A stretch of 64,000 bases of DNA, taken from Curtobacterium sp. MMLR14_010 (GTDB lineage Bacteria; Actinomycetota; Actinomycetes; Actinomycetales; Microbacteriaceae). Positions 35,333 to 43,000 of this stretch are shown here, piece by piece (position 1 is the stretch's first letter; each line of letters starts with the position of its first letter). The DNA is taken from contig NZ_MJGV01000002.1 in NCBI RefSeq assembly GCF_001865015.1, positions 99,475 to 163,474 on the forward strand, written 5' to 3'. The notes below the pieces were generated by a model. That model worked only from the letters and a program-made list of their open reading frames with translations, was not told the DNA's origin and ran no database searches. The position numbers and the translations under genes are program-made.

Positions 35333-36361
35333 ATGACCTCCCCCTTCCCGGTGATCGACGGCCACAACGACCTGCCCTGGGAGCGCCGCGAGTCGCACGA
35401 CTCCGGGCTCGACGGCATCGACTCCGAGCAGGACTCCCTGCACACCGACCTGCCGAAGCTCCGCGCCGGGGGTGTCGTCGGGCAGTTCTGGTCGGTCTTC
35501 GTGCCCGCGGACGACCCCGACCCGGTGCGGACGACCCTGCAGCAGGTCGACCTCGTGCACCGGATGGTCGAGCGGTACCCGGACGACCTCGCCCTCGCCA
35601 GGACCGCCGGCGAGGTCCGCTCGGCGATCGGGTCCGGCCGGGTCGCGTCGTTGCTCGGCGCCGAGGGCGGGCACTCGATCGGCGACGACCTCGCGGTGCT
35701 CCGCACCCTCGCGCGGCTCGGCGTCCGGTACATGACCCTGACCCACAACGACGACACCCCCTGGGCCGACTCGGCGACCGGCGCCCGGGCACACGGCGGG
35801 CTGACGGACCGCGGTCGTGCAGTCGTCGCGGAGATGGAGCGAATCGGCATGCTCGTCGACCTGTCCCACACCGCCCCGACCACGATGCGGGACACCCTCG
35901 ACGTCGCCACCCGCCCGGTCGTCTTCAGCCACTCGTCCACGATCGCGGTCGACGACCACCCGCGGAACGTCCCCGACGACGTGCTCGGACGCCTGGCCGA
36001 CAACGGCGGCGTCGTGATGCTGACGTTCGTGCCGAAGTTCGTGTCGCGCGCCTGGGCCGACTGGGAGGAAGCGGGCTCAGAGGGTGAGGGGCCGCTCGTG
36101 ACGGTGTCGGACGTCGCGGACCACGTCGAGCATGCACGCGAGGTCGCCGGCGCGGCGCACATCGGCCTCGGCGGGGACTACGACGGCACCCCGGTGCTGC
36201 CGCCGGACCTGCGCGACGTGTCGCGGTACCCGGTGCTCGCCGCCGAGCTCTCGCGCCGTGGGTGGGGCGCGCCGGACCTCGTGGCGCTGGCGAGTGGGAA
36301 CGTGCTCCGCGTGCTCGAGGCCACCGACGACCGCTTCGCCCGCACGGCCCTCGTGCGCTGA
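35333..36361 (+). CDS. Membrane dipeptidase-type metallopeptidase (family M19)
   Basis: 342-aa zinc dipeptidase with a TIM-barrel amidohydrolase fold. Metal ligands are visible: IDGHNDLPW (HxD) at residues 9-12, the bridging Glu in LLGAEGGHSI, His in VVFSHSSTIAV, and the Asp in LGGDYDG. No signal peptide, so probably cytoplasmic, hydrolysing dipeptides including D-residue-containing or cysteinylglycine types. ATG at 35333. Ended by the hairpin at 36398-36460. Confidence 0.92.
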   Translation: MTSPFPVIDGHNDLPWERRESHDSGLDGIDSEQDSLHTDLPKLRAGGVVGQFWSVFVPADDPDPVRTTLQQVDLVHRMVERYPDDLALARTAGEVRSAIGSGRVASLLGAEGGHSIGDDLAVLRTLARLGVRYMTLTHNDDTPWADSATGARAHGGLTDRGRAVVAEMERIGMLVDLSHTAPTTMRDTLDVATRPVVFSHSSTIAVDDHPRNVPDDVLGRLADNGGVVMLTFVPKFVSRAWADWEEAGSEGEGPLVTVSDVADHVEHAREVAGAAHIGLGGDYDGTPVLPPDLRDVSRYPVLAAELSRRGWGAPDLVALASGNVLRVLEATDDRFARTALVR

Positions 36362-36397
36362 CGCCTCCGCGCGTGCCCGTGCCCGTGCCTGCATCTC

Positions 36398-36460
36398 CAT
36401 CGAGGGAGCAGGAATCGTCGGGTCGCGCGGCTCCACTCGACGTCTTCTGCTCCCTCGATG
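36398..36460 (+). terminator. Hairpin of the ATCGAGGGAGCAG family, copy 1
   Basis: CATCGAGGGAGCAG (36398-36411) pairs with CTGCTCCCTCGATG (36447-36460), 14-bp outer stem, with a partly paired inner part (CGTCG/CGACG). It follows the dipeptidase gene and precedes cysK. A perfect relative lies at 53940-54000. Confidence 0.75.
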
Positions 36461-36560
36461 CTGGCTGGAGGGGCCACGTCGGGTCCGGTGGCTAGGATCA
36501 CAGGCGCACACCGCGCCTCCAGGATGGGTCGCGGACGCGACCGACGTGAGGACGGAACCG

Positions 36561-37499
36561 ATGAGCGGCACCATCTACGACAACATCTCGCAGGCCTTCG
36601 GGAACACCCCGCTCGTGCGGCTGAACCGGCTGCCGGCCGAGGGCGGTGCCGAGATCCTCGCGAAGCTCGAGTTCTACAACCCGGGCGCCAGCGTGAAGGA
36701 CCGCCTCGGCGTCGCGATCATCGACGCGGCCGAGGAGTCCGGTGAGCTGAAGCCGGGCGGCACGATCGTCGAGGGCTCGTCGGGCAACACCGGCATCGCG
36801 CTCGCACTGGTCGGTGCTGCGCGGGGGTACAACGTCATCGTGACGATGCCCGAGACCATGAGCGTCGAGCGCCGGGCCGTGATGCGCGCGTACGGCGCCG
36901 AGATCGTCCTGACCCCGGGCTCCGAGGGCATGCAGGGCGCCGTCGCGCGGGCCGCGGCCATCGTCGACGAGACGCCCGGCGCGATCCTGGCCCACCAGTT
37001 CGAGACCGCCGCCAACGCCGCCATCCACCGTCGGACCACGGCGGAGGAGATCCTCCGCGACACCGAGGAGCACGTCGACGTGTTCGTCGCGGGCGTCGGC
37101 ACCGGCGGCACCATCACCGGTGTCGGCCAGGTGCTCAAGGAACGCGTGCCCGGCGTGCAGATCGTCGCCGTGGAGCCCGCGGACTCGCCGCTCCTGACGC
37201 ACGGCAAGGCCGGCCCGCACAAGATCGCCGGCATCGGCGCGAACTTCGTCCCCGAGGTCCTCGACCGTTCGGTCATCGACGAGGTGTTCGACGTCGAACT
37301 CGACGACGCCCTGCGCGTGGCCCGGGCCCTGGCCACCGACGAGGGCATCCTCGCCGGCATCTCCTCCGGCGCGATCATCCACGCTGCCCTGGTGATCGCG
37401 GCGCGGCCCGAGAACGCCGGCAAGCGCATCGTCGCGATCGTCTGCGACACCGGTGAGCGCTACCTGTCCACCGTGCTGTTCGAGGGACTCACTGCGTGA
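36561..37499 (+). CDS. cysK: Cysteine synthase A (O-acetylserine sulfhydrylase)
   Basis: PLP enzyme that makes L-cysteine from O-acetylserine and sulfide. The 312-aa product has the PLP lysine in NPGASVKDRLGVAI (about residue 45), the substrate loop VEGSSGNTGIALA, the phosphate-binding GVGTGGTITGVG and the C-terminal AGISSGA. Length is canonical. ATG at 36561. The stop overlaps the GTG start of cysE by 4 bp, the standard arrangement for making and using O-acetylserine. Confidence 0.96.
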   Translation: MSGTIYDNISQAFGNTPLVRLNRLPAEGGAEILAKLEFYNPGASVKDRLGVAIIDAAEESGELKPGGTIVEGSSGNTGIALALVGAARGYNVIVTMPETMSVERRAVMRAYGAEIVLTPGSEGMQGAVARAAAIVDETPGAILAHQFETAANAAIHRRTTAEEILRDTEEHVDVFVAGVGTGGTITGVGQVLKERVPGVQIVAVEPADSPLLTHGKAGPHKIAGIGANFVPEVLDRSVIDEVFDVELDDALRVARALATDEGILAGISSGAIIHAALVIAARPENAGKRIVAIVCDTGERYLSTVLFEGLTA

Positions 37500-38077
37500 C
37501 CCGAGCTCGACGAGGCGTGCTGCGCACTGTCCGAGAGGACCTCGCCGCAGCACGCCGGGGTGACCCGGCAGCGCGCGGGGACCTCGAGAACGCCGTGGTC
37601 TACTCCGGACTGCACGCGATCTGGGCGTACCGTCTGTCGCACCGGCTGTGGCTGGCGCAGGGGCTGCCCGGCTCCCGGTTCGCCGCGCGCATCGTCGCGC
37701 AGACGACCCGGGTGCTGACGGGCATCGAGATCCACCCCGGGGCGCGCATCGGACGGCGCTTCTTCATCGACCACGGCATGGGGGTCGTCATCGGCGAGAC
37801 GGCCGTCGTCGGCCACGACGTCCTGATGTTCCACGGCGTCACGCTCGGCGGTCGTGGCGGTGCCCACGGCCCGGGCGCCCAGCGGCACCCGACCGTGGGG
37901 GACCGCGTGGTGCTCGGCGCCGGGTCGTCGTTGATCGGGGCGATCACGGTCGGGGACGACTCGGTCGTCGGCGCGGGCACGGTCGTCACGAAGGACGTCC
38001 CCGCGGGATCGGTCGTCACCGGTGTCGCCGGCACCGCCCGGCCGCGCTCGGGCGGCGAGGGCGTGCCGGCGCTCTGA
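37496..38077 (+). CDS. cysE: Serine O-acetyltransferase
   Basis: Transfers acetyl from acetyl-CoA to L-serine, supplying the CysK substrate. The 193-aa protein has a short N-terminal helical part and then the hexapeptide beta-helix: IEIHPGARIGRRFFIDHGMGVVIGETAVVGHDVLMFHGVTLGG with the catalytic FIDHG His. This is the short actinobacterial form, without the long N-terminal domain of enterobacterial CysE. GTG at 37496 overlaps the cysK stop, so the two are translationally coupled. Confidence 0.95.
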   Translation: MTRARRGVLRTVREDLAAARRGDPAARGDLENAVVYSGLHAIWAYRLSHRLWLAQGLPGSRFAARIVAQTTRVLTGIEIHPGARIGRRFFIDHGMGVVIGETAVVGHDVLMFHGVTLGGRGGAHGPGAQRHPTVGDRVVLGAGSSLIGAITVGDDSVVGAGTVVTKDVPAGSVVTGVAGTARPRSGGEGVPAL

Positions 38078-38112
38078 CCGGGACACCGCCGGGGCTGGAC
38101 CCCGGCGTCGGG

Positions 38113-38421
38113 TCAGCTCTTCTCGCAGGCGATGCCGTCCTTGTCGCGGTCGGACTTCGCGTTCGCCTTGTAGAGGGCGTCGTCCTTCTTCACGGTCCCC
38201 TTGAGCGCCCGGTAGGTGACCTTGCCGCCGGACGTGACCTTGTTCTTGGTCACCGACTTCTTCGCGATCCCGCCGGAGTACACCTTGTTGATCGCGGTGC
38301 AGTTCTTGTAGACGGTCGGTGCGGCCTGGGCCGACACTGCTCCGCCGAGCGACACGGTGGTCGCCAGGACGGCTGCGGCAGCGGACAGGCCGATGGTGCG
38401 GATGACACGGTTGGTGCGCAC
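38113..38421 (-). CDS. Secreted excalibur-domain protein
   Basis: 102-aa secreted protein. A signal peptide VIRTIGLSAAAAVLATTVSL ends near SAQAAP. The mature part is lysine-rich and finishes with the excalibur calcium-binding motif AKSDRDKDGIACEKS (DxDxDGxxCE), with a paired cysteine in VYKNCTAIN. GTG at 38421 was chosen because of a GGGGGA ribosome site and the fit to a normal signal peptide; ATG at 38472 would add 17 non-hydrophobic residues. Probably a cell-surface or nuclease-accessory protein. Confidence 0.85.
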   Translation of the reverse strand: MRTNRVIRTIGLSAAAAVLATTVSLGGAVSAQAAPTVYKNCTAINKVYSGGIAKKSVTKNKVTSGGKVTYRALKGTVKKDDALYKANAKSDRDKDGIACEKS

Positions 38422-38528
38422 GGATTCCCCCGGGAGGTCGATGCCGCATCGGGTACGCGGCACGCTGATCATATGGATTCCTCAGCTGCTGTGGGGACGA
38501 TGTCCCGATCGTGCGGCATGCTGGCGGG

Positions 38529-38945
38529 ATGGACGGGGAAGCCCTGCACGAGGTCGCACTGCGGACGGCACTGGCCCTGCCCGCGACCGAGGAGACCCAG
38601 CCCTTCGGCGAGGGCGCCATCGTCGTCAAGGTCGTCGGCAAGATGTTCGTGATGACGACCGAGCTGCGGGGCGTCCCGATCGTGAACCTCAAGTGCGCAC
38701 CACCCCACGGTGCCGCGCTGGTCCGCGACCTCGCCGAGGTCACGCCGGGGTGGCACATGGACAAGCGCCACTGGATCACGCTGTCGCCGGGGCCGGGCAT
38801 CGACGAGGTCCTGGTGGAGGACCTCGTCGCCAACGCGTGGGACCTCGTCGTGGCGGGGCTCCCGCGTGCGCGGCGGCCGCTCGACCCGACGCGAGGCGAC
38901 GGCGCGGAGCCGTCCGGACGGGCGGCCGGCCCCTCGACTCCGTGA
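38529..38945 (+). CDS. MmcQ/YjbR-family DNA-binding-like protein
   Basis: 138-aa protein of the MmcQ/YjbR (CyaY-like fold) family. Recognisable parts are ALALPATEETQPFGEGAIVVKVVGKMFVM, NLKCAPPHGAALVRD, PGWHMDKRHWITLSPGPGIDEVLVEDLVANAWDLVVAGLP. The family is annotated as DNA-binding from structural resemblance to double-wing motifs; cellular function is unknown. ATG at 38529. The 205-bp tandem array starts 18 bp after its stop. Confidence 0.85.
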   Translation: MDGEALHEVALRTALALPATEETQPFGEGAIVVKVVGKMFVMTTELRGVPIVNLKCAPPHGAALVRDLAEVTPGWHMDKRHWITLSPGPGIDEVLVEDLVANAWDLVVAGLPRARRPLDPTRGDGAEPSGRAAGPSTP

Positions 38946-38963
38946 CGCTGGCGTCGCGATCGG

Positions 38964-39971
38964 CCTGGAGGCCCGGTGCCGGCCCGCCGGGCCCGCGCCG
39001 GCCCTCCAGGCGGTTCCGTCCTGATCTGCACAACGGAAGTCGGCTCGCGCCACGTCCGTACGTGGTTCGAGCCGGCACCGGTGGTGCGGCGCCGCTTCGC
39101 GCCCCGGTGCGCGCTTCGCGCCCCGCCGTGACGGGGCGCGGTGTCCGCGGGCGGGCGCGACTCCCGAGCCTGGAGGCCCGGTGCCGGCCCGCCGGGCGTG
39201 CGCCGGGCCTCCAGGCGGTTCCGTCCGCGTCCGCACAACGGAAGTGGGCCCGCGCCGCCTCCGTAGGTGGTTCGAGCCGGCGCCCGTTCGCGCCCCGGTG
39301 CGCGCTTCGCGCCCCCTCGCGCCGGGGCGCGACGTCCGCGGGCGGGCGCGACTCCCGAGCCTGGAGGCCCGGTGCCGGACCGCCGGGCGCGCGCCGGGCC
39401 TCCAGGCGGTGCCGTCCGGATCTGCACAACGGAAGTGGGCTCGCGCCGCCTTCGTGCGTGGTTCGAGCCGGCACCGGTGGTGCGGCGCCGGTTCGCGCCC
39501 CGGTGCGCGCTTCGCGCCCCGCCGTGACGGGGCGCGGTGTCCGCGGGCGGGCGCGACCCGAAGGCCTGGAGGCTCGGTGCCGGCCCGCCGGGCGCGCGCC
39601 GGGCCTCCAGGCGGTTCCGTCCTGATCTGCACAACGGAAGTGGGCTCGCACCGCGTCAGTGCGTGGTTCGAGCCGGCACCGGTGGTGCGGCGCCGGATCG
39701 CGCCCCGGTGCGCGCTTCGCGCCCCGCCGTGCCGGGGCGCGACGTCCGCGGGCGGGCGCGACCCGAAGGCCTGGAGGCCCGGCGCCAGCCCGCCGGGCGC
39801 GCGCCGGGCCTCCAGGCGGTGCCGTCCGGATCCGCACAACGGAAGCGGGCTCGCACCGCGTCCGTGGGTGGTTCGAGCCGGCACCGGTGGTGCGGCGCCG
39901 GTTCGCGCCCCGGTGCGCGCTTCGCGCCCCGTCGTGCCGGGGCGCGACGTCCGCGCGTGGGCGCGACTCCG
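38964..39971. repeat. Tandem array of five 205-bp units with paired hairpins
   Basis: Units start (CCTGGAGG) at 38964, 39169, 39360, 39565 and 39770; spacing is 205, 191, 205 and 205 bp, so one unit lost 14 bp. Each unit holds a hairpin CCTGGAGGCCCGG...CCGGGCCTCCAGG, a conserved GCACAACGGAAG, GTGGTTCGAGCCGG, and a second GC hairpin (CGCGCCCCGG with CCGGGGCGCG in several units). Copies are highly similar, implying recent amplification or ongoing conversion. The array fills the 1,059-bp convergent gap between the MmcQ-like and MOSC genes. Long open frames through it on both strands are a by-product of the period and composition. Confidence 0.92.
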
Positions 39972-40004
39972 GGCCGCGCGCCGCGGCGCGCCCGGCCCGC
40001 GCTC

Positions 40005-40652
40005 CTAGACCGCGGTGCCGACGCGTCCGGGGGCCAGCGCCTTGCGGGCCTCGCGCTCGACCTTCGGTGCGACCGGCCGGTCGACGTCGAGCACGGCCTG
40101 CGCCTGCTCGGGCGTGAGCCCCGCGAACATGTCGCCGATGGTGACGCCGTGTGCCGGCCGGTCGACGACCGTGATCGAGTCACCCGCGGCGACCGGCCCC
40201 GACTTCAGGACGCGGAGGTAGGCGCCGGGGCGGCCCTCCTCGGCGAACCGCTTGACCCACTTCGCGACGCCCATCCTCCGGGCGAACGTGCCACAGGGCG
40301 TGCGCGGGATCGTGACCTCGAGCAGCAGGGTCTCGCCGACGCGCCAGCGCTCGCCGATGACGGCTCCGGTGACGTCGACCCCCGAGGTGCGGAGGTTCTC
40401 GCCGAAGAGCCCGGCGGGCACGGGGCGGTCGAGCATCGCGGCGAAGTGCTCGGCGTCCTCGTCGGCGTAGGCGTACACGGCCTGGTCCTCGCCGCCGTGG
40501 TGCTTGCGGTCGGCCTGCACGTCGGCGTGCAGACCGAGCGGGCGGACGCGGACCGGGCCCTCGACGGGACGCTTGTCGATCGCCGTGACCCCGATGACGC
40601 CGGAGTCGGGCAGCAGGTGGTCCACGCGGCAGACGGCGATCACGGTCGACAT
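40005..40652 (-). CDS. MOSC-domain protein (YiiM-like)
   Basis: 215-aa protein of the molybdenum-cofactor sulfurase C-terminal superfamily. The segments TAIDKRPVEGPVRVRPLGLHADVQADRKHHGGEDQAVYAYADEDAEHF and GLFGENLRTSGVDV are the YiiM pattern, and the conserved Cys is in VTIPRTPCGTFARRMG. Members handle N-hydroxylated bases or reduced compounds through Moco. ATG at 40652. Converges on the array and is divergent from the Asp23 operon. Confidence 0.88.
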   Translation of the reverse strand: MSTVIAVCRVDHLLPDSGVIGVTAIDKRPVEGPVRVRPLGLHADVQADRKHHGGEDQAVYAYADEDAEHFAAMLDRPVPAGLFGENLRTSGVDVTGAVIGERWRVGETLLLEVTIPRTPCGTFARRMGVAKWVKRFAEEGRPGAYLRVLKSGPVAAGDSITVVDRPAHGVTIGDMFAGLTPEQAQAVLDVDRPVAPKVEREARKALAPGRVGTAV

Positions 40653-40796
40653 GTCCCCAACCTGCCGCATCCGGTGCCCCGGGCGGAAGCTGGCAGTTGG
40701 CTGGACCCCGTGACGATCCGCTCGACCGTGCCGTCCCATCCGTGAATGACGCACGACGTGCACAGCACCACGACCCGCGACAGAAGGAGCACGACC

Positions 40797-41219
40797 ATGA
40801 CCGACATCACCCGCGCCACGAGCACCACCCCCACGGCCTCCGGCAAGACCGTCATCGACGACGCCGTCGTCTCCAAGGTCGCCGGCATCGCCGTGCGCGA
40901 GGTCCCGGGCGTCCACGGCCTCGGTGGCGGCGCAGCGCGTGCCATCGGCGCCCTCCGCGACGCCATCGGTCAGCGCGACCACGGCCAGGGCGTCAAGGTC
41001 GAGGTCGGCGAGCACCAGGTCGCCGCCGACGTCGTCATCGTCGCCGAGTACCCCGTCGCGCTCCAGGACCTCGCCGAGGCCATCCGTTCGTCGGTCACCC
41101 GCGCGATCGAGCAGCTCGTCGGGCTGGACGTCACCGAGGTCAACGTCACCGTGCAGGACGTCTTCATCCCGGGCGAGGACGACGACGACAAGGACGAGCA
41201 GCCGGCCCGCGTCGCCTGA
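40797..41219 (+). CDS. Asp23/Gls24-family envelope stress response protein
   Basis: 140-aa protein; the core VIDDAVVSKVAGIAVREVPGVHGLGGGAARAIGAL ... GVKVEVGEHQVAADVVIVAEYPVALQDLAEAIRSSVTRAIEQLVGLDVTEVNVTVQDVFIP is the complete Asp23/Gls24 domain, which in Staphylococcus is membrane-tethered and linked to cell-envelope homeostasis. No transmembrane segment is present, so it would need a partner for anchoring. A disordered Thr-rich N terminus and acidic C terminus flank the core. ATG at 40797 follows AGAAGGAG. First gene of a likely four-gene operon with an ECF sigma factor. Confidence 0.9.
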   Translation: MTDITRATSTTPTASGKTVIDDAVVSKVAGIAVREVPGVHGLGGGAARAIGALRDAIGQRDHGQGVKVEVGEHQVAADVVIVAEYPVALQDLAEAIRSSVTRAIEQLVGLDVTEVNVTVQDVFIPGEDDDDKDEQPARVA

Positions 41220-41264
41220 CCTCGCGCACGGCATTCCCTCACCAGCGACCAGTAGAAGGTAAGC

Positions 41265-41831
41265 GTGCAGCACCAACACCCCGGGACGGCCCTCGTCGAC
41301 CTGGACGACGGCGTCCTCGCCGGTCGTTCGGCCGACGGGGACGTCCGGGCGTTCGAGGTCCTGATCCGTCGGCACACGCCGCTGCTCCGGGCCTACGCCC
41401 GCCGCACGCTCGGCTCCACCGACGAGCTCGACGACGTCGTGCAGGAGACCTTCATCACGGCCTGGGACAAGCTCGACGCCCTCGAGGACCGCGCACACGT
41501 CAGGGCGTGGATGATGCGGATCCTCTCGCGGAAGTGCCTCGACCGCATCCGTGCGCGTCGTGAGCACGACGACGTCAACGAGCTCGAGGTCGCCGCTCCC
41601 ACCGACGGCGCCCCCGAGCGGGTCGCCGAGGCCCGGGACCGGGAGCACGCGGCCGAGGTGGCGCTGGCCTCCCTCCCCGAGGCGCAGCGGCGGTGCTGGG
41701 TGATGAAGGAACTCCTGGGCTACCGGTACGAGGAGATCGCCGAGGAGCTCGACGTCCCGCTCTCGACCGTCCGGGGGCTGCTGTCCCGAGCCCGGAAGAA
41801 CATGATCAGCCTGATGGAGGGATGGCGATGA
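41265..41831 (+). CDS. ECF-type RNA polymerase sigma factor
   Basis: 188-aa sigma-70-family factor with only regions 2 and 4. Region 2 is FEVLIRRHTPLLRAYARRTLGSTDELDDVVQETFITAWDKLDAL; region 4 is SLPEAQRRCWVMKELLGYRYEEIAEELDVPLSTVRGLLSRARKNMISLMEGWR. GTG at 41265, 45 bp after the Asp23 gene. The stop overlaps the ATG of the next gene (ATGA), an arrangement usual for a sigma factor and its anti-sigma factor. Confidence 0.92.
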   Translation: MQHQHPGTALVDLDDGVLAGRSADGDVRAFEVLIRRHTPLLRAYARRTLGSTDELDDVVQETFITAWDKLDALEDRAHVRAWMMRILSRKCLDRIRARREHDDVNELEVAAPTDGAPERVAEARDREHAAEVALASLPEAQRRCWVMKELLGYRYEEIAEELDVPLSTVRGLLSRARKNMISLMEGWR

Positions 41832-42526
41832 CCGCCGGACCCGACCCCCGCGAGACGGACTCGACCGCCCTCGCAGCGCTCGAACCCGAAGACCTCGACG
41901 GCCACTCGATCGACGAGCTCGCCGACTACCTCGACGCCGGCATGCAGCCGGCGGACCCGAGCATCGACGACTCGCCGGCCTGCCAGAACGCCCTCGCCGC
42001 CATCATCCGGCTGCGGAACGCCTCGCTCAGCGCGCTCGAAGCCGCTGCACAGCACGAGGCCCCCGCCGACGAGTCCTGGATCGGCGGCGTGCTCGCGAAC
42101 ATCTCGCTCGAGGCCCGTGCCGGCCGCGACGTCCCCCTCCGCGCCGTCTCCGAGACCGAGCGCCCCGTGATGACCGAGGGCGCGATCCGCTCGCTCGTGC
42201 GCCGTGCCGGTGACGCCGTCCCCGGCATCGTCGTCGCCCGGTGCTCCATCGACGGCGACATCACCGTCTTCGCCGCACCCGTCCGTGTCACGGTCGAGGT
42301 CGCGATCATCGCCGGCCCCGCCATCCACGCCACCGCGGAGCTGGTCCGCACCGGTGTGACCGCCGCGCTGGCCGAGCAGACCGACCTCGTGGTCGAGGCC
42401 GTCGACGTCGTGGTCCGCGACCTCCTGGTCGAGCCGGCCGCCGTCGCCGAAGCCGCGTCCGGCCGCACCCGCACGGCCCCGCCGACCGACACCACCGACA
42501 CCACCGCAGGGGAGGCAGACGCATGA
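41828..42526 (+). CDS. Asp23-related protein with an N-terminal anti-sigma-like region
   Basis: 232-aa protein coupled to the sigma gene. The N-terminal 90 residues (LEPEDLDGHSIDELADYLDAG ... AAIIRLRNASLSALEAAAQHE ... WIGGVLANISLEARAGRDVPL) are helical and acidic and occupy the usual place of an anti-sigma factor. The remainder (MTEGAIRSLVRRAGDAVPGIVVARCSIDGDITVFAAPVRVTVEVAIIAGPAIHATAELVRTGVTAAL) resembles the Asp23/Gls24 alpha-beta domain. No zinc motif or membrane helix is visible. ATG at 41828. The anti-sigma role is inferred from gene order; the Asp23 resemblance is moderate. Confidence 0.7.
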   Translation: MTAGPDPRETDSTALAALEPEDLDGHSIDELADYLDAGMQPADPSIDDSPACQNALAAIIRLRNASLSALEAAAQHEAPADESWIGGVLANISLEARAGRDVPLRAVSETERPVMTEGAIRSLVRRAGDAVPGIVVARCSIDGDITVFAAPVRVTVEVAIIAGPAIHATAELVRTGVTAALAEQTDLVVEAVDVVVRDLLVEPAAVAEAASGRTRTAPPTDTTDTTAGEADA

Positions 42527-42930
42527 GCGACACCGACGAGACCCGCGAGACGGACCAGACCCACGAGGCCGACCAGACCGGCACGACCGCCGCATCAGGT
42601 GCCACCGCGGTCCCGACCGAGCCGCCGACGTGGTCGGCCACCGCTCTCACCGCCATCGAGGCCGTCGTTCTCGAGGTCCCCGGCGTCGCCGACGTCTTCC
42701 GCGCCCGCCCGACGGTGCAGAACGCCGTCTCCGCGATCCGCACCGGCGTCACGCCGACAGTCAGCCGCCTGGTGCTCGACGGTGCGGTGCTCCACATCGT
42801 GATCGGCACCGACGGCTTCGCGCCGGCTCCGGGCGTGGCCCGCGCCGTGCACGACGCTGCGCTCGCGGAAGCGGCACGACACCGTCTCGTGCTCTCGCGC
42901 GTCGACGTCCGCATCGCCCGCATCGGCTGA
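42523..42930 (+). CDS. Asp23-like small protein, last gene of the sigma operon
   Basis: 135-aa protein with a disordered Thr/Glu-rich first 35 residues, then WSATALTAIEAVVLEVPGVADVFRARPTVQNAVSAIRTG and VSRLVLDGAVLHIVIGTDGFAPAPGVARAVHDAALAEA. The second part, ending in SRVDVRIARIG, has the strand-helix order of Asp23 proteins. ATG at 42523 overlaps the preceding stop (ATGA). Followed at once by the 48-bp perfect palindrome at 42942-42989. Role unknown. Confidence 0.75.
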   Translation: MSDTDETRETDQTHEADQTGTTAASGATAVPTEPPTWSATALTAIEAVVLEVPGVADVFRARPTVQNAVSAIRTGVTPTVSRLVLDGAVLHIVIGTDGFAPAPGVARAVHDAALAEAARHRLVLSRVDVRIARIG

Positions 42931-42941
42931 CGCGACCCCAG

Positions 42942-42989
42942 GACGGACAGGAGGCTCGTGGCGGCGCCGCCACGAGCCTCCTGTCCGTC
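42942..42989. terminator. 48-bp perfect palindrome in a convergent gap
   Basis: Two 24-bp arms (beginning GACGGACAGGAGGCTCGTGG) meet with no loop at GGC/GCC. It is the best copy of the hairpin family also seen at 14677-14718 and 16097-16138. It starts 12 bp after one stop and ends 12 bp before the other, so it probably terminates both the Asp23 operon and the dehydrogenase operon. Confidence 0.85.
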
Positions 42990-43000
42990 ACCTGGCTGGG

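Noticed and set aside
39050-39080. GTGGTTCGAGCC resembling a tRNA T-arm in each 205-bp unit
   Set aside because: The flanking bases cannot form a T-stem and no acceptor or anticodon stem can be drawn.
38469-39884. Very long open frames through the 205-bp array on both strands
   Set aside because: They repeat with the array period, are extremely Arg/Pro/Ala-rich and have no recognisable domain; they result from GC-rich repeated sequence lacking stops.
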